From: Pseudomonadota bacterium
Lineage (GTDB): Bacteria; Pseudomonadota; Alphaproteobacteria; Sphingomonadales; Sphingomonadaceae
Assembly (NCBI GenBank): GCA_023427285.1
Contig: JAEZBH010000301.1
Coordinates: forward strand, 1-6,262
Reading direction: 5' to 3'
Length of the DNA stretch: 6,262 nt
Shown: positions 1 through 4,577 of the stretch, one piece after another
How positions within the stretch are numbered: the first letter of the stretch is position 1
How the letters are laid out: each line of letters opens with the position of its first letter
The notes under the pieces: model-generated
What the model saw: only the letters and a program-made list of their open reading frames with translations
Database searches by the model: none
Told to the model about the DNA's origin: nothing
Program-made: the position numbers and the translations under genes

Positions 1-60
1 GCCTTGGCGGACGCCTCCGCACGAAGGCTGGCCAAGCGGATGGAACGGGAGCAGGGCTGA
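1..60 (+). CDS. 3' end of an unidentified gene (partial)
   Basis: Reading frame 1 is open from the left edge to a TGA at 58-60 and encodes the last 19 residues of a protein, ALADASARRLAKRMEREQG. The residues are charged and alanine/arginine-rich, as expected of a C-terminal helix, and codon use fits GC-rich coding DNA. The gene converges on the first barrel gene, and the terminator-like hairpin at 74-106 lies just downstream. The fragment is too short to assign a family, and it could be a chance open stretch. Confidence 0.5.
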   Translation, partial: ALADASARRLAKRMEREQG

Positions 61-73
61 GCCGCAAAAGGAA

Positions 74-106
74 ACGGCCGCCCGGACGGGGGGTCCGGAC
101 GGCCGT
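74..106 (-). terminator. Rho-independent terminator of the first barrel gene
   Basis: Arms 74-87 and 93-106 form a 14-base-pair GC-rich stem around a 5-base loop (88-92). The single non-Watson-Crick position is C/A on the + strand but a G-U wobble on the - strand, so the - strand RNA is fully paired. The - strand continues into a T-rich tail, TTCCTTTTGC, while the + strand has none. Both facts point to termination of the - strand barrel gene whose stop codon is 50 bases upstream. It may also block read-through of the + strand gene ending at 60. Confidence 0.8.
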
Positions 107-110
107 GCCT

Positions 111-156
111 GAACTGTTGTCTGCCCCGAGCTTAATAGCCGGGCCAGACGCAGTTC
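111..156 (-). other. Long imperfect hairpin in the 3' UTR of the first barrel gene
   Basis: Directly after the barrel stop codon, 111-116 pairs with 151-156 (GAACTG/CAGTTC), 119-123 with 145-149 (GTCTG/CAGAC) and 125-127 with 141-143. A short internal bulge and a C/C mismatch separate the blocks, and the loop is 128-140. Together with the terminator it gives the mRNA two consecutive 3' hairpins. This may protect the transcript from 3' exonucleases; that role is inferred. Confidence 0.5.
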
Positions 157-711
157 CTAGAAGTGGAAGGCAGCGCCGGTCTTCACGGCGTGGCGGCGGT
201 AGCCGTACTCACCGTCGGTGTAGTCGTAACCCAGACGCAGCGAGACCTTCTGGTTCAGAGCGTATTCAACGCCAGCACCCAGAACCAGGGCGTCGTTGTT
301 GAAGCCTGCTTCGATGTCCTGAGTGAGGGACTCGTAGTCGTACTTGATGCGGACGTTCTCGTAACCGATCTTGCCGTAAACGAGGGTCTGCGGGGTGGCG
401 AGAACGCCAACGCGTGCTGCGATGCCGAGCGAACGGCCAGCCTTCAGCTCTGCTTCCTCATCGATGGTGTCGATGAAGGTGTGGTCAGCGGTCGACAGGC
501 CAGCCTTGGCTTCCACGCCCAGCACCAGCTTGTCGGCAACCTTCTTGTTGTAACCTGCGATGACGCCGTAGGTGAAGCCGTCGCCGAGATCGCCGCGGTT
601 GGTTTCCCAACCCAGCTCAGCGCCGCCGTAGGCACCGTTAAAAACATCAGCCTGTGCAACAGCCGGGCTCAGGGCGAGTGCAGCAGCAGCGGCCAGGAGA
701 GAGGTCTTCAT
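157..711 (-). CDS. Outer-membrane beta-barrel protein (OMP_b-brl / porin-like family), paralog 1
   Basis: This encodes 184 residues. A clear signal peptide has a KT start, an Ala/Leu core at about 4-16 and an AQA|D cleavage site after residue 21. The mature part of about 163 residues fits an 8-stranded barrel of the OmpX/OmpA-barrel type. Visible support is alternating strands rich in Gly and aromatic residues (GAYGGAELGWE, FTYGVIAGYN, VYGKIGYENVRI, LGAGVEYAL, LRLGYDYTDG) and a last strand ending in HF; a terminal Phe is the usual BAM signal. The ATG at 711 is supported by AAGGAG 8 bases upstream. It has its own leader and terminator, so it is probably monocistronic. Next upstream on the same strand is a close paralog. 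Function beyond an outer-membrane protein is not visible; Omp25/Lom-like surface proteins are alternatives within the same fold. Confidence 0.9.
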   Translation of the reverse strand: MKTSLLAAAAALALSPAVAQADVFNGAYGGAELGWETNRGDLGDGFTYGVIAGYNKKVADKLVLGVEAKAGLSTADHTFIDTIDEEAELKAGRSLGIAARVGVLATPQTLVYGKIGYENVRIKYDYESLTQDIEAGFNNDALVLGAGVEYALNQKVSLRLGYDYTDGEYGYRRHAVKTGAAFHF

Positions 712-1030
712 AACGTGTACTCCTTAGGATCATTCCTGGGGGTAGATTCACTGGGAAGGAGCCTTCCCGTGAAAAATCAGATCGGATCCGAATGTGGCGT
801 GAAATGGCCGGAATGAAGCCGTTTCTGCCTCATTCTGGTTTTTGGGCGATAAAGCGTTGCTATACGGCGACAAGTTGATGCGCATATGCCACATTTTTCA
901 AAATGAGTGCTACTAACTCACTGTTTTTATTCATTTTGTATTCAGGCTCGGAGGGTGGACTAGCTGTTGCAGATTAGTTGATATGGTTCCCTGCCGCTTC
1001 GTTTCTCCCCTGGTCCGACGCGAATCGAAA
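712..1030. other. 319-base intergenic region between the two barrel genes
   Basis: It holds the leader and promoter region of the first barrel gene, read on the - strand, and no convincing gene. Near the start codon is a small hairpin with arms GGGAAG at 753-758 and CTTCCC at 763-768, about 45 bases ahead of the ATG. Around 880-940 the DNA becomes AT-rich. There, CATTTT/AAAATG occurs as an inverted repeat at 892-905, and AAAATGA/TCATTTT pairs 900-906 with 931-937. An 8-base palindrome, GCATATGC, is at 882-889. The AT-rich block is the likely upstream control region, but no known regulator box is recognised. Confidence 0.5.
846..873 (-). promoter_or_regulatory. Candidate promoter of the first barrel gene
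   Basis: On the - strand, TTGTCG (868-873) is separated by 16 bases from TATCGC (846-851). This is a partial match to a sigma-70-type -35/-10 pair, with the AT-rich block just upstream. It would give a leader of about 130 bases. The match is weak and other placements are possible. Confidence 0.2.
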
Positions 1031-1060
1031 CGGCCGCCCGGGCAGGTGCCGGAGCGGCCG
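1031..1060 (-). terminator. Terminator-like hairpin of the second barrel gene
   Basis: Bases 1031-1037 pair with 1054-1060 (CGGCCGC/GCGGCCG). After one bulged base at 1053, 1038-1041 pairs with 1049-1052, leaving a 7-base loop. On the - strand the hairpin is followed by TTTCGATTCG, a modest T-rich tail. The 15 bases GAAACGGCCGCCCGG at 1027-1041 are identical to 71-85 in the terminator of the first barrel gene, which suggests that gene and terminator were duplicated together. It lies about 126 bases past the stop codon, with the 105-base repeat between. Confidence 0.55.
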
Positions 1061-1087
1061 CTGATGCGACGGAAAACGTGTCTCAAG

Positions 1088-1192
1088 TTTTAGAGCGGCA
1101 ACCTGCTTGCAGCGGGCTGCCGCTCTAAGTCTTTTGTTGGTCGCGCTTTCTTAATCGCAAAGCGTGCGCTTTGCTCGAAAGTCGCTCTAAAA
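1088..1192. repeat. Dispersed hairpin repeat with terminal inverted repeats, copy A (complete)
   Basis: This is a 105-base element bounded by perfect 10-base inverted repeats, TTTTAGAGCG at 1088-1097 and CGCTCTAAAA at 1183-1192. The left half folds into a hairpin with AGAGCGGCA (1092-1100) against TGCCGCTCT. The right half holds a second hairpin, GCAAAGCG-TG-CGCTTTGC, just after the motif GTCGCGCTTTCTTAA. The copy at the right window edge matches 53 of 58 bases over 1131-1188. The size, terminal repeats and absence of a reading frame resemble a MITE or a REP-like palindromic unit. A TA dinucleotide sits symmetrically in both ends (TA|GAGCG...CGCTC|TA), which could mark a TA target duplication; this is inference. 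Its right end overlaps the stop codon of the second barrel gene. Confidence 0.85.
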
Positions 1193-1738
1193 GTGGAAGG
1201 CCATGCCCGTCTTGATCTGATGACGGTCGTAGCCGCTCTGGCCGTTCGTATAGTCATAGCCCACGCGCACGGTGGCGGTAGGCATCACGGCGTATTCCAC
1301 GCCTGCGCCAAGCAGCAGGCCGTCATTGTTGGTGCTTTTATCCAGACCGAGCGGGTCCGGGTTGTATTCCCGGCGGATGCGCACGTTCTCATAGCCCACC
1401 TTGCCGTAGAACAGCGTTTTGGGCGACGCCAGATAGCCGATGCGCCCGGCAATGCCCAGCGAACGGCGGGCCTTGATTTCGGCATCGGGGCCAATGTCGC
1501 CATCGGCGGAGGAGAGGTTGGCGTGGATCTCTGCGCCTACGAGGATATTGTTGGCAACCTCTGTATTGTAGCCGCCGAACAGGCCGTAATTGAAGCCCTT
1601 GCCAAGGGCGCCGCTGTTGTCTTCCCAGCCGATTTCAGCACCGGCGTAAGGGCCGTGGAAGACGGTCTCTGTCTGGGCATGCGCAAGCGCCGGGGCGAAG
1701 GCCAGCGCCGAGCCCATGGTTAGAAGAATGAGCTTCAT
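1187..1738 (-). CDS. Outer-membrane beta-barrel protein (OMP_b-brl / porin-like family), paralog 2
   Basis: This encodes 183 residues. The signal peptide has a hydrophobic core LILLTMGSALAFAPAL and a likely AHA|Q cleavage after residue 22, leaving about 161 residues, again the size of an 8-stranded barrel. It aligns end to end with paralog 1, sharing RRSLGIA/GRSLGIA, YGKxGYENVRI, LLGAGVEYA, GYDYTxGxxGYxRH and KTGxAFHF; I estimate roughly half the residues are identical. One variable loop after LSSADGDIG is shorter here, and the loop after VRI differs. The ATG at 1738 has GAGGAG 8 bases upstream. The last codons (TTT TAG) lie inside the terminal repeat of the hairpin element, so that element forms the 3' end of the gene. 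The gene is divergent from the phytoene-synthase-like gene. Confidence 0.9.
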   Translation of the reverse strand: MKLILLTMGSALAFAPALAHAQTETVFHGPYAGAEIGWEDNSGALGKGFNYGLFGGYNTEVANNILVGAEIHANLSSADGDIGPDAEIKARRSLGIAGRIGYLASPKTLFYGKVGYENVRIRREYNPDPLGLDKSTNNDGLLLGAGVEYAVMPTATVRVGYDYTNGQSGYDRHQIKTGMAFHF

Positions 1739-1941
1739 CGTTTCTTCTCCTCTGTAAGACAGGGATGATCAAACGGTTCGCTATTGCTCCCTCGGGTCAG
1801 GACGCCCCTTTGCTTCAGGAGCGCCTGTGTCAGAATAGAATCGTTTGGAATGTGGCGGCACGGAGCCTGATTTGCCCCATTTCAGCCGACGAGCGGCAAG
1901 GCGTGGTTGCATGTCGACAGTCAGGCGTTTAGGTGCGACGA
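1739..1941. other. Divergent intergenic region, barrel 2 / phytoene-synthase-like gene
   Basis: These 203 bases must carry promoters for both flanking genes. I see the Shine-Dalgarno sequence of the barrel gene (GAGGAG on the - strand, about 1747-1752) and AGGTG at 1931-1935 for the + strand gene. No clear -35/-10 pair stands out in either direction. TTGCTT near 1812 followed by TAGAAT near 1838 is too widely spaced to call. Confidence 0.4.
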
Positions 1942-2790
1942 ATGCTAAAGGCAGATGCTCATTGTGCGGACCTTGTCCGCGATCAGGACCACGACCGTTA
2001 CCTGACGGTGCTGTACGCGCCCGAGTTCGTACGGTCGGCGCTGTTTGCGCTTTATGCGCTCAACGTGGAGCTGGCACGGGTGCGGGAGCAAGTCTCCCAG
2101 CCGATGCTGGGCGATATCCGGCTGACCTGGTGGCGGGAAGGGCTGGACACGGCCTATGGCGGCGTTGCCCGGCCGCATCCGGTGTTGGAGGCGATCAGTG
2201 CGCATGTGGTGACGGCAGGCGTGCCGCGCGCGCTCCTCGAGCAATGCATCGAGGCGCGGCTGACCGACGTTTACGGCGAGCAGCCCTCCAGCCTGACGGA
2301 GCTGCGCGCCTATGCGGACCTGAGCGGCGGCGCGCTGGCAGAGGCGGCGCTGTGGGCGTGTCTGGGCCATGCGCCGGATGCGAAGCTGACCGAGGCGGTG
2401 CGCTGCGTGGGGCAGGCCTGGACCCTTGTTGGCATTTTGCGCGCCATCGGGTTTCACGCGGCCATGCAGCGGGTAATGCTGCCCGCCGATGAGCTGGTGA
2501 ACGCAGGCATTGCGCCCGAGAGCCTGTATCAGGGAGAGATTGGCCCGGAGATCATCGACGTGGTGCGCCGGGTTCACGAGGCCGCCGCGCAGACGTTGGA
2601 TGCAGCGCGCCCGGTGCTGCGCCGCGCACCCGTCCGGTCTCGCGCCGCCTGGCTGCTGGCCCCGTTGGCGCAGGATTATCTGAACCGCATTCGCGCGAGC
2701 GGCTTTGATCTGCGCGCGGCCCGGCTGGAGGAGGGCGTTCTGGCCCGCCAGATGCGGCTGTTCTGGGCCGCAACGACCGGCCGCGCCTGA
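1942..2790 (+). CDS. Squalene/phytoene-synthase-fold protein, NDUFAF6-like (probable complex I assembly factor)
   Basis: This encodes 282 residues, about the full length of the SQS/PSY family. The all-helical fold is recognisable from FALYALNVELARVREQV (about 35-51), GDIRLTWWREGLD (57-69), QAWTLVGILRAIGFHA (158-173) and RVMLPADEL (177-185). Active prenyl-condensing enzymes carry Asp-rich motifs, DDxxD-like in the first helix pair and LRDvgeD in the second. Here these are replaced by NVELA and LRAIGFH, so the diphosphate/Mg sites are missing and catalysis is unlikely. The NVELA...WW/FW pattern and the 'LRA..H....K/RV.LP' pattern match what I know of mitochondrial NDUFAF6, which aids insertion of a complex I subunit. 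I infer a similar role. The start is either ATG 1942 (AGGTG 6 bases upstream) or GTG 1933; a TAG at 1930-1932 rules out anything longer. There are no carotenoid or hopanoid genes nearby. Confidence 0.85.
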   Translation: MLKADAHCADLVRDQDHDRYLTVLYAPEFVRSALFALYALNVELARVREQVSQPMLGDIRLTWWREGLDTAYGGVARPHPVLEAISAHVVTAGVPRALLEQCIEARLTDVYGEQPSSLTELRAYADLSGGALAEAALWACLGHAPDAKLTEAVRCVGQAWTLVGILRAIGFHAAMQRVMLPADELVNAGIAPESLYQGEIGPEIIDVVRRVHEAAAQTLDAARPVLRRAPVRSRAAWLLAPLAQDYLNRIRASGFDLRAARLEEGVLARQMRLFWAATTGRA

Positions 2791-2847
2791 GGCTGCGGCT
2801 GTATCCGGCCTCGTTCATCGATCACATCTACGACCATGAGACCGCTG

Positions 2848-2888
2848 ACCCCGCCTTGGCGGTGGGGTAGTCTTGCATGGTTGCAAGA
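2848..2888 (+). terminator. Two adjacent hairpins after the phytoene-synthase-like gene
   Basis: ACCCCGCC (2848-2855) pairs with GGTGGGGT (2861-2868) around a 5-base loop, with one G-U pair. Two bases later, TCTTGCA (2871-2877) pairs perfectly with TGCAAGA (2882-2888) around TGGT. Neither is followed by a true T-run, so termination is plausible but not proven. They separate the phytoene-synthase-like gene from the EF-hand gene, which begins 60 bases further on. Confidence 0.4.
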
Positions 2889-2948
2889 TAAAACGCGGGG
2901 CGCTGGCGCACCCCATCAGCGGGGCGACGGTAAAAGGGGAGTGGGGCG

Positions 2949-3644
2949 ATGGGGATGGGCGCTGGGCGCCCGACAGGGTGGCTGTGGCCGGGGGTCGGCA
3001 CGGTTCTGGTGCTGGCCGGGGGGATCGGCTGGCGGCCCGCACCAACACACGGGGCACCACCAGACGGGGGCCTAACCGATGGGATCCTAACAGATGAGGA
3101 GATGGTCGGCGCGCCGCTGGCAGTGCCGGAACGGGAGCCGGTCAGCGCGGGCCTGCCGGGGGGAGACATTCCCGAGGCGGCGCGATCCAAGGCCCAAACG
3201 CCAGGGCCCAGAATTTCAAATGAGAAGAATTCAGGCCAGAGCACTTCAGGCCAGAAAGCTTCAGACCAGAAGAGTTCAGATGAGCGGCGGCAGGGTCTGA
3301 CGGACGCGGAGCGGGAAGCGCGGCGGTTCCGCCGTGCGGATCGGGACAAGGACGGAACGGTCAGCCAGGAAGAGTTCCTGGCCTCCCGGCGCAAGTCGTT
3401 CAACCGGCTGGACACAAACCGGGATGGAAACCTCAGCTTTGAGGAATACGCCGCCAGCACCACGGCCCGGTTCGTTGCGGCGGATCGGAACGCCGACCGC
3501 AAACTGAACCGGAGCGAGTTTGCCGAAACGGCAACCACGCGCCCGGCAAAACCTCGCCCGGCATCGTCGAGCGCCGCCAGAAACGCAGCCCGCAGCCCAA
3601 ATCAGGAAAGCGCGAGTCTGGAAGGGGACGGGCCAGCCTCCTGA
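2949..3644 (+). CDS. Secreted or membrane-anchored EF-hand calcium-binding protein
   Basis: This encodes 231 residues. The N-terminus has an Arg followed by a hydrophobic stretch (about 10-28, GWLWPGVGTVLVLAGGIGW), a signal peptide or anchor. A Pro/Gly-rich segment follows, then five 5-residue repeats (89-113), then three EF-hand loops. Loop 1, DRDKDGTVSQEE (131-142), and loop 2, DTNRDGNLSFEE (155-166), have all ligands at positions 1, 3, 5, 9 and 12 and the central Gly. Loop 3, DRNADRKLNRSE (179-190), keeps the ligands but has Arg in place of Gly, so it may bind weakly. The tail is Ala/Ser/Pro-rich and disordered. A third helix-loop unit suggests one odd hand or an unseen partner. ATG 2949 has GGGGAG 7 bases upstream; ATG 2955 is less well spaced. 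The role is probably Ca2+ binding or buffering outside the cytoplasm; the partner is unknown. Confidence 0.85.
   Translation: MGMGAGRPTGWLWPGVGTVLVLAGGIGWRPAPTHGAPPDGGLTDGILTDEEMVGAPLAVPEREPVSAGLPGGDIPEAARSKAQTPGPRISNEKNSGQSTSGQKASDQKSSDERRQGLTDAEREARRFRRADRDKDGTVSQEEFLASRRKSFNRLDTNRDGNLSFEEYAASTTARFVAADRNADRKLNRSEFAETATTRPAKPRPASSSAARNAARSPNQESASLEGDGPAS
3213..3287 (+). repeat. Five tandem 15-base units inside the EF-hand gene
   Basis: Units start at 3213, 3228, 3243, 3258 and 3273 and share a TTCAGnccAGaa-like core (units 1 and 5 are the most diverged). They are in frame and encode ISNEK, NSGQS, TSGQK, ASDQK and SSDER, i.e. x-S-(N/G/D)-(E/Q)-(K/S/R). The result is a hydrophilic linker between the membrane-proximal part and the EF-hands. 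Because the period is a multiple of three, unit gain or loss would keep the frame. Confidence 0.8.
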
Positions 3645-3653
3645 GGGCCAGTT

Positions 3654-3673
3654 CTGAAGATCAGAATCTTCAG
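3654..3673 (+). terminator. Hairpin after the EF-hand gene
   Basis: CTGAAGAT (3654-3661) pairs perfectly with ATCTTCAG (3666-3673) around the loop CAGA, 9 bases past the EF-hand stop codon. The following bases, GGTGTAAAC, are not T-rich, so it is an uncertain intrinsic terminator. It could instead be a processing or stability structure. Confidence 0.35.
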
Positions 3674-3744
3674 GGTGTAAACATGGGGTGCGGGCGGACT
3701 GCAAGGGAGAGGGCACTCTCTACGACTATGAGCGGCTTGCGATT

Positions 3745-3759
3745 GTTCGGCAAATGTTC
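3745..3759. promoter_or_regulatory. Candidate LexA (SOS) box, GTTC-N7-GTTC
   Basis: Bases 3745-3748 and 3756-3759 are both GTTC, separated by exactly 7 bases (GGCAAAT). This is the direct-repeat operator known for alphaproteobacterial LexA. It lies 101 bases after the EF-hand stop codon and about 217 bases before the VOC start. The 8 fixed bases are expected by chance roughly once per 65 kb per strand, so a chance hit here is possible but not likely. No promoter was found around it with confidence. Confidence 0.35.
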
Positions 3760-3870
3760 CAGTCTTTGTTTCTGTAAGGCTTCGGAACACGCAGGGCGGT
3801 GCCCCCGGGCAATTTCAATCCGTAAACAACTCTCAAGATGTGAGGTGTGTGGCGTGCGCTTTCAGGGTGT

Positions 3871-3961
3871 GGGCGACCTGCGCGCCACGCAGAACGCCTG
3901 CTCTGCGTCTTTTTGGCCGCGCTTTGACCGCACGGCATGCGCTTTGATTGCAACTCGCTCT
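3871..3961. repeat. Dispersed hairpin repeat, copy C (degenerate)
   Basis: The right half, 3910-3961, aligns to 6208-6262 of copy B with 41 of 51 unambiguous positions identical, one further mismatched base and one 3-base gap. Shared blocks include GCGCTTT, ACCGCA, CATGCG, CTTTG/TTTTG and TCGCTCT. The left half keeps a small hairpin (CTGCG at 3878-3882 against CGCAG) and an ACCTGC block also seen in copy A. The terminal TTTTAGAGCG and the final AAAA are missing, so this looks like an old, decayed copy in the same orientation as the other two. Confidence 0.6.
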
Positions 3962-3962
3962 C

Positions 3963-3969
3963 GGGAGGT
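3963..3969 (+). promoter_or_regulatory. Shine-Dalgarno site that sets the VOC gene start
   Basis: GGGAGGT lies with its GGAGG core 8 bases before ATG 3977. It favours this start over the much longer open frame reaching back to 3683 and over the internal ATG at 4157. Confidence 0.7.
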
Positions 3970-3976
3970 GCCGGAG

Positions 3977-4570
3977 ATGACAGTTCGATCCGTTTCACAA
4001 GAGCAGGCTGATGCCGGAGGGCTGGCATCAATGGGTGCGCGGGCTCAGGTGTCGGCGGAAGCCGTGGCCGGGCAAATGCGGGATGATGGCGGGGCGCGAG
4101 AGAGGGATGCAGCCCGGGCGTTGTTCTCCGCGCATTCTGATCCGCGCGCGCCGCAAATGCCATGGCTGGCAGTTTACCTGACCGTGAAGGACATGGATGC
4201 CAGCCTTGAGTTTTATGAGCGTGCCTTCGGATTTGCGCCGGGCATGGTGCTGCGGGACGATCAGGGCCGACCGCAGCACGCAGAGATGCACTACAAGGGT
4301 GAAATTCCGGTCATGTTCACGCCGGAGACCGCCCCGGATTGCACAACGCCATCTCCGGCAACGCTTGGCATAACGCTGCCGGTTTTCTTCTACCTCTACC
4401 ATGATGACGTGGATGGGCTGTTCAGGCAGGCCAAGGCTGCGGGCGCGCAAGTGGAGATGGAGCCCGCCGACATGTTCTGGGGTGATCGGGTCGCCGCGTT
4501 CGTTTGCCCCAACGGCTATCGCTGGAGTTTTGCCACGCATATCGCGCCACAGTCGGGTGCGGCCGCCTGA
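3977..4570 (+). CDS. VOC-superfamily (glyoxalase/PhnB-like) protein
   Basis: This encodes 197 residues. The first 60 (MTVRSVSQEQ...) are a polar, Ala-rich extension with no visible domain. From about 61 the VOC fold begins: PWLAVYLTVKDMDASLEFYERAFGF (61-86, given in two parts: beta strand 64-69, helix 72-84), then HAEMHYKGEIPVMF (101-114), the second module TLPVFFYLYHDDVDGLFRQ (133-151), and a C-terminal signature MFWGDRVAAFVCPNGYRWSFATH (166-188; motif GDR...RWS.ATH). In PhnB-like relatives the last strand usually reads DPFGH; here it is CPNGY. The substrate cannot be told: VOC proteins include glyoxalases, dioxygenases, epimerases and resistance proteins. Possible metal ligands are His101, Glu103 and His105, but this is uncertain. 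The gene converges on mobA with 7 bases between stops. Confidence 0.85.
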   Translation: MTVRSVSQEQADAGGLASMGARAQVSAEAVAGQMRDDGGARERDAARALFSAHSDPRAPQMPWLAVYLTVKDMDASLEFYERAFGFAPGMVLRDDQGRPQHAEMHYKGEIPVMFTPETAPDCTTPSPATLGITLPVFFYLYHDDVDGLFRQAKAAGAQVEMEPADMFWGDRVAAFVCPNGYRWSFATHIAPQSGAAA

Positions 4571-4577
4571 TTACGGG

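Larger units (their letters stand above)
3645..3976. other. 332-base gap between the EF-hand and VOC genes
   Basis: No supportable gene is present. The VOC reading frame stays open back to an ATG at 3683, but the translation is Cys/Arg-rich, runs through the degenerate repeat and lacks a ribosome-binding site at that end. The gap holds a perfect hairpin (3654-3673), a GTTC-N7-GTTC site (3745-3759) and the degenerate repeat copy C (3871-3961), which ends 15 bases before the VOC start codon. Confidence 0.6.

Noticed and set aside
163..816. 217-residue open frame on the + strand opposite barrel gene 1, and a similar one at 1193-1723 opposite barrel gene 2
   Set aside because: Both are antisense shadows of the GC-rich barrel genes. 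They resemble each other only because the barrel genes are paralogs, and the barrel proteins have signal peptides, ribosome-binding sites and family motifs.
808..843. Hairpin CCGGAATGA/TCATTCTGG followed by TTTTT on the + strand, terminator-like
   Set aside because: No + strand gene precedes it, the 13-base loop is large, and it lies in the leader of a - strand gene; probably coincidental or part of the leader fold.
1845..2577. Open frames at 1845-2492 (+) and 1945-2577 (-) overlapping the phytoene-synthase-like gene
   Set aside because: They are Arg/Cys-rich low-complexity translations with no domain; the 1942-2790 frame has clear family motifs.
1942..2790. Carotenoid pathway (crtB) assignment
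   Set aside because: Both Asp-rich catalytic motifs are absent and no carotenoid genes are adjacent.
2828..3538. 236-residue - strand open frame opposite the EF-hand gene
   Set aside because: Ser/Arg/Pro-rich shadow; the + strand carries three EF-hand loops and a good ribosome-binding site.
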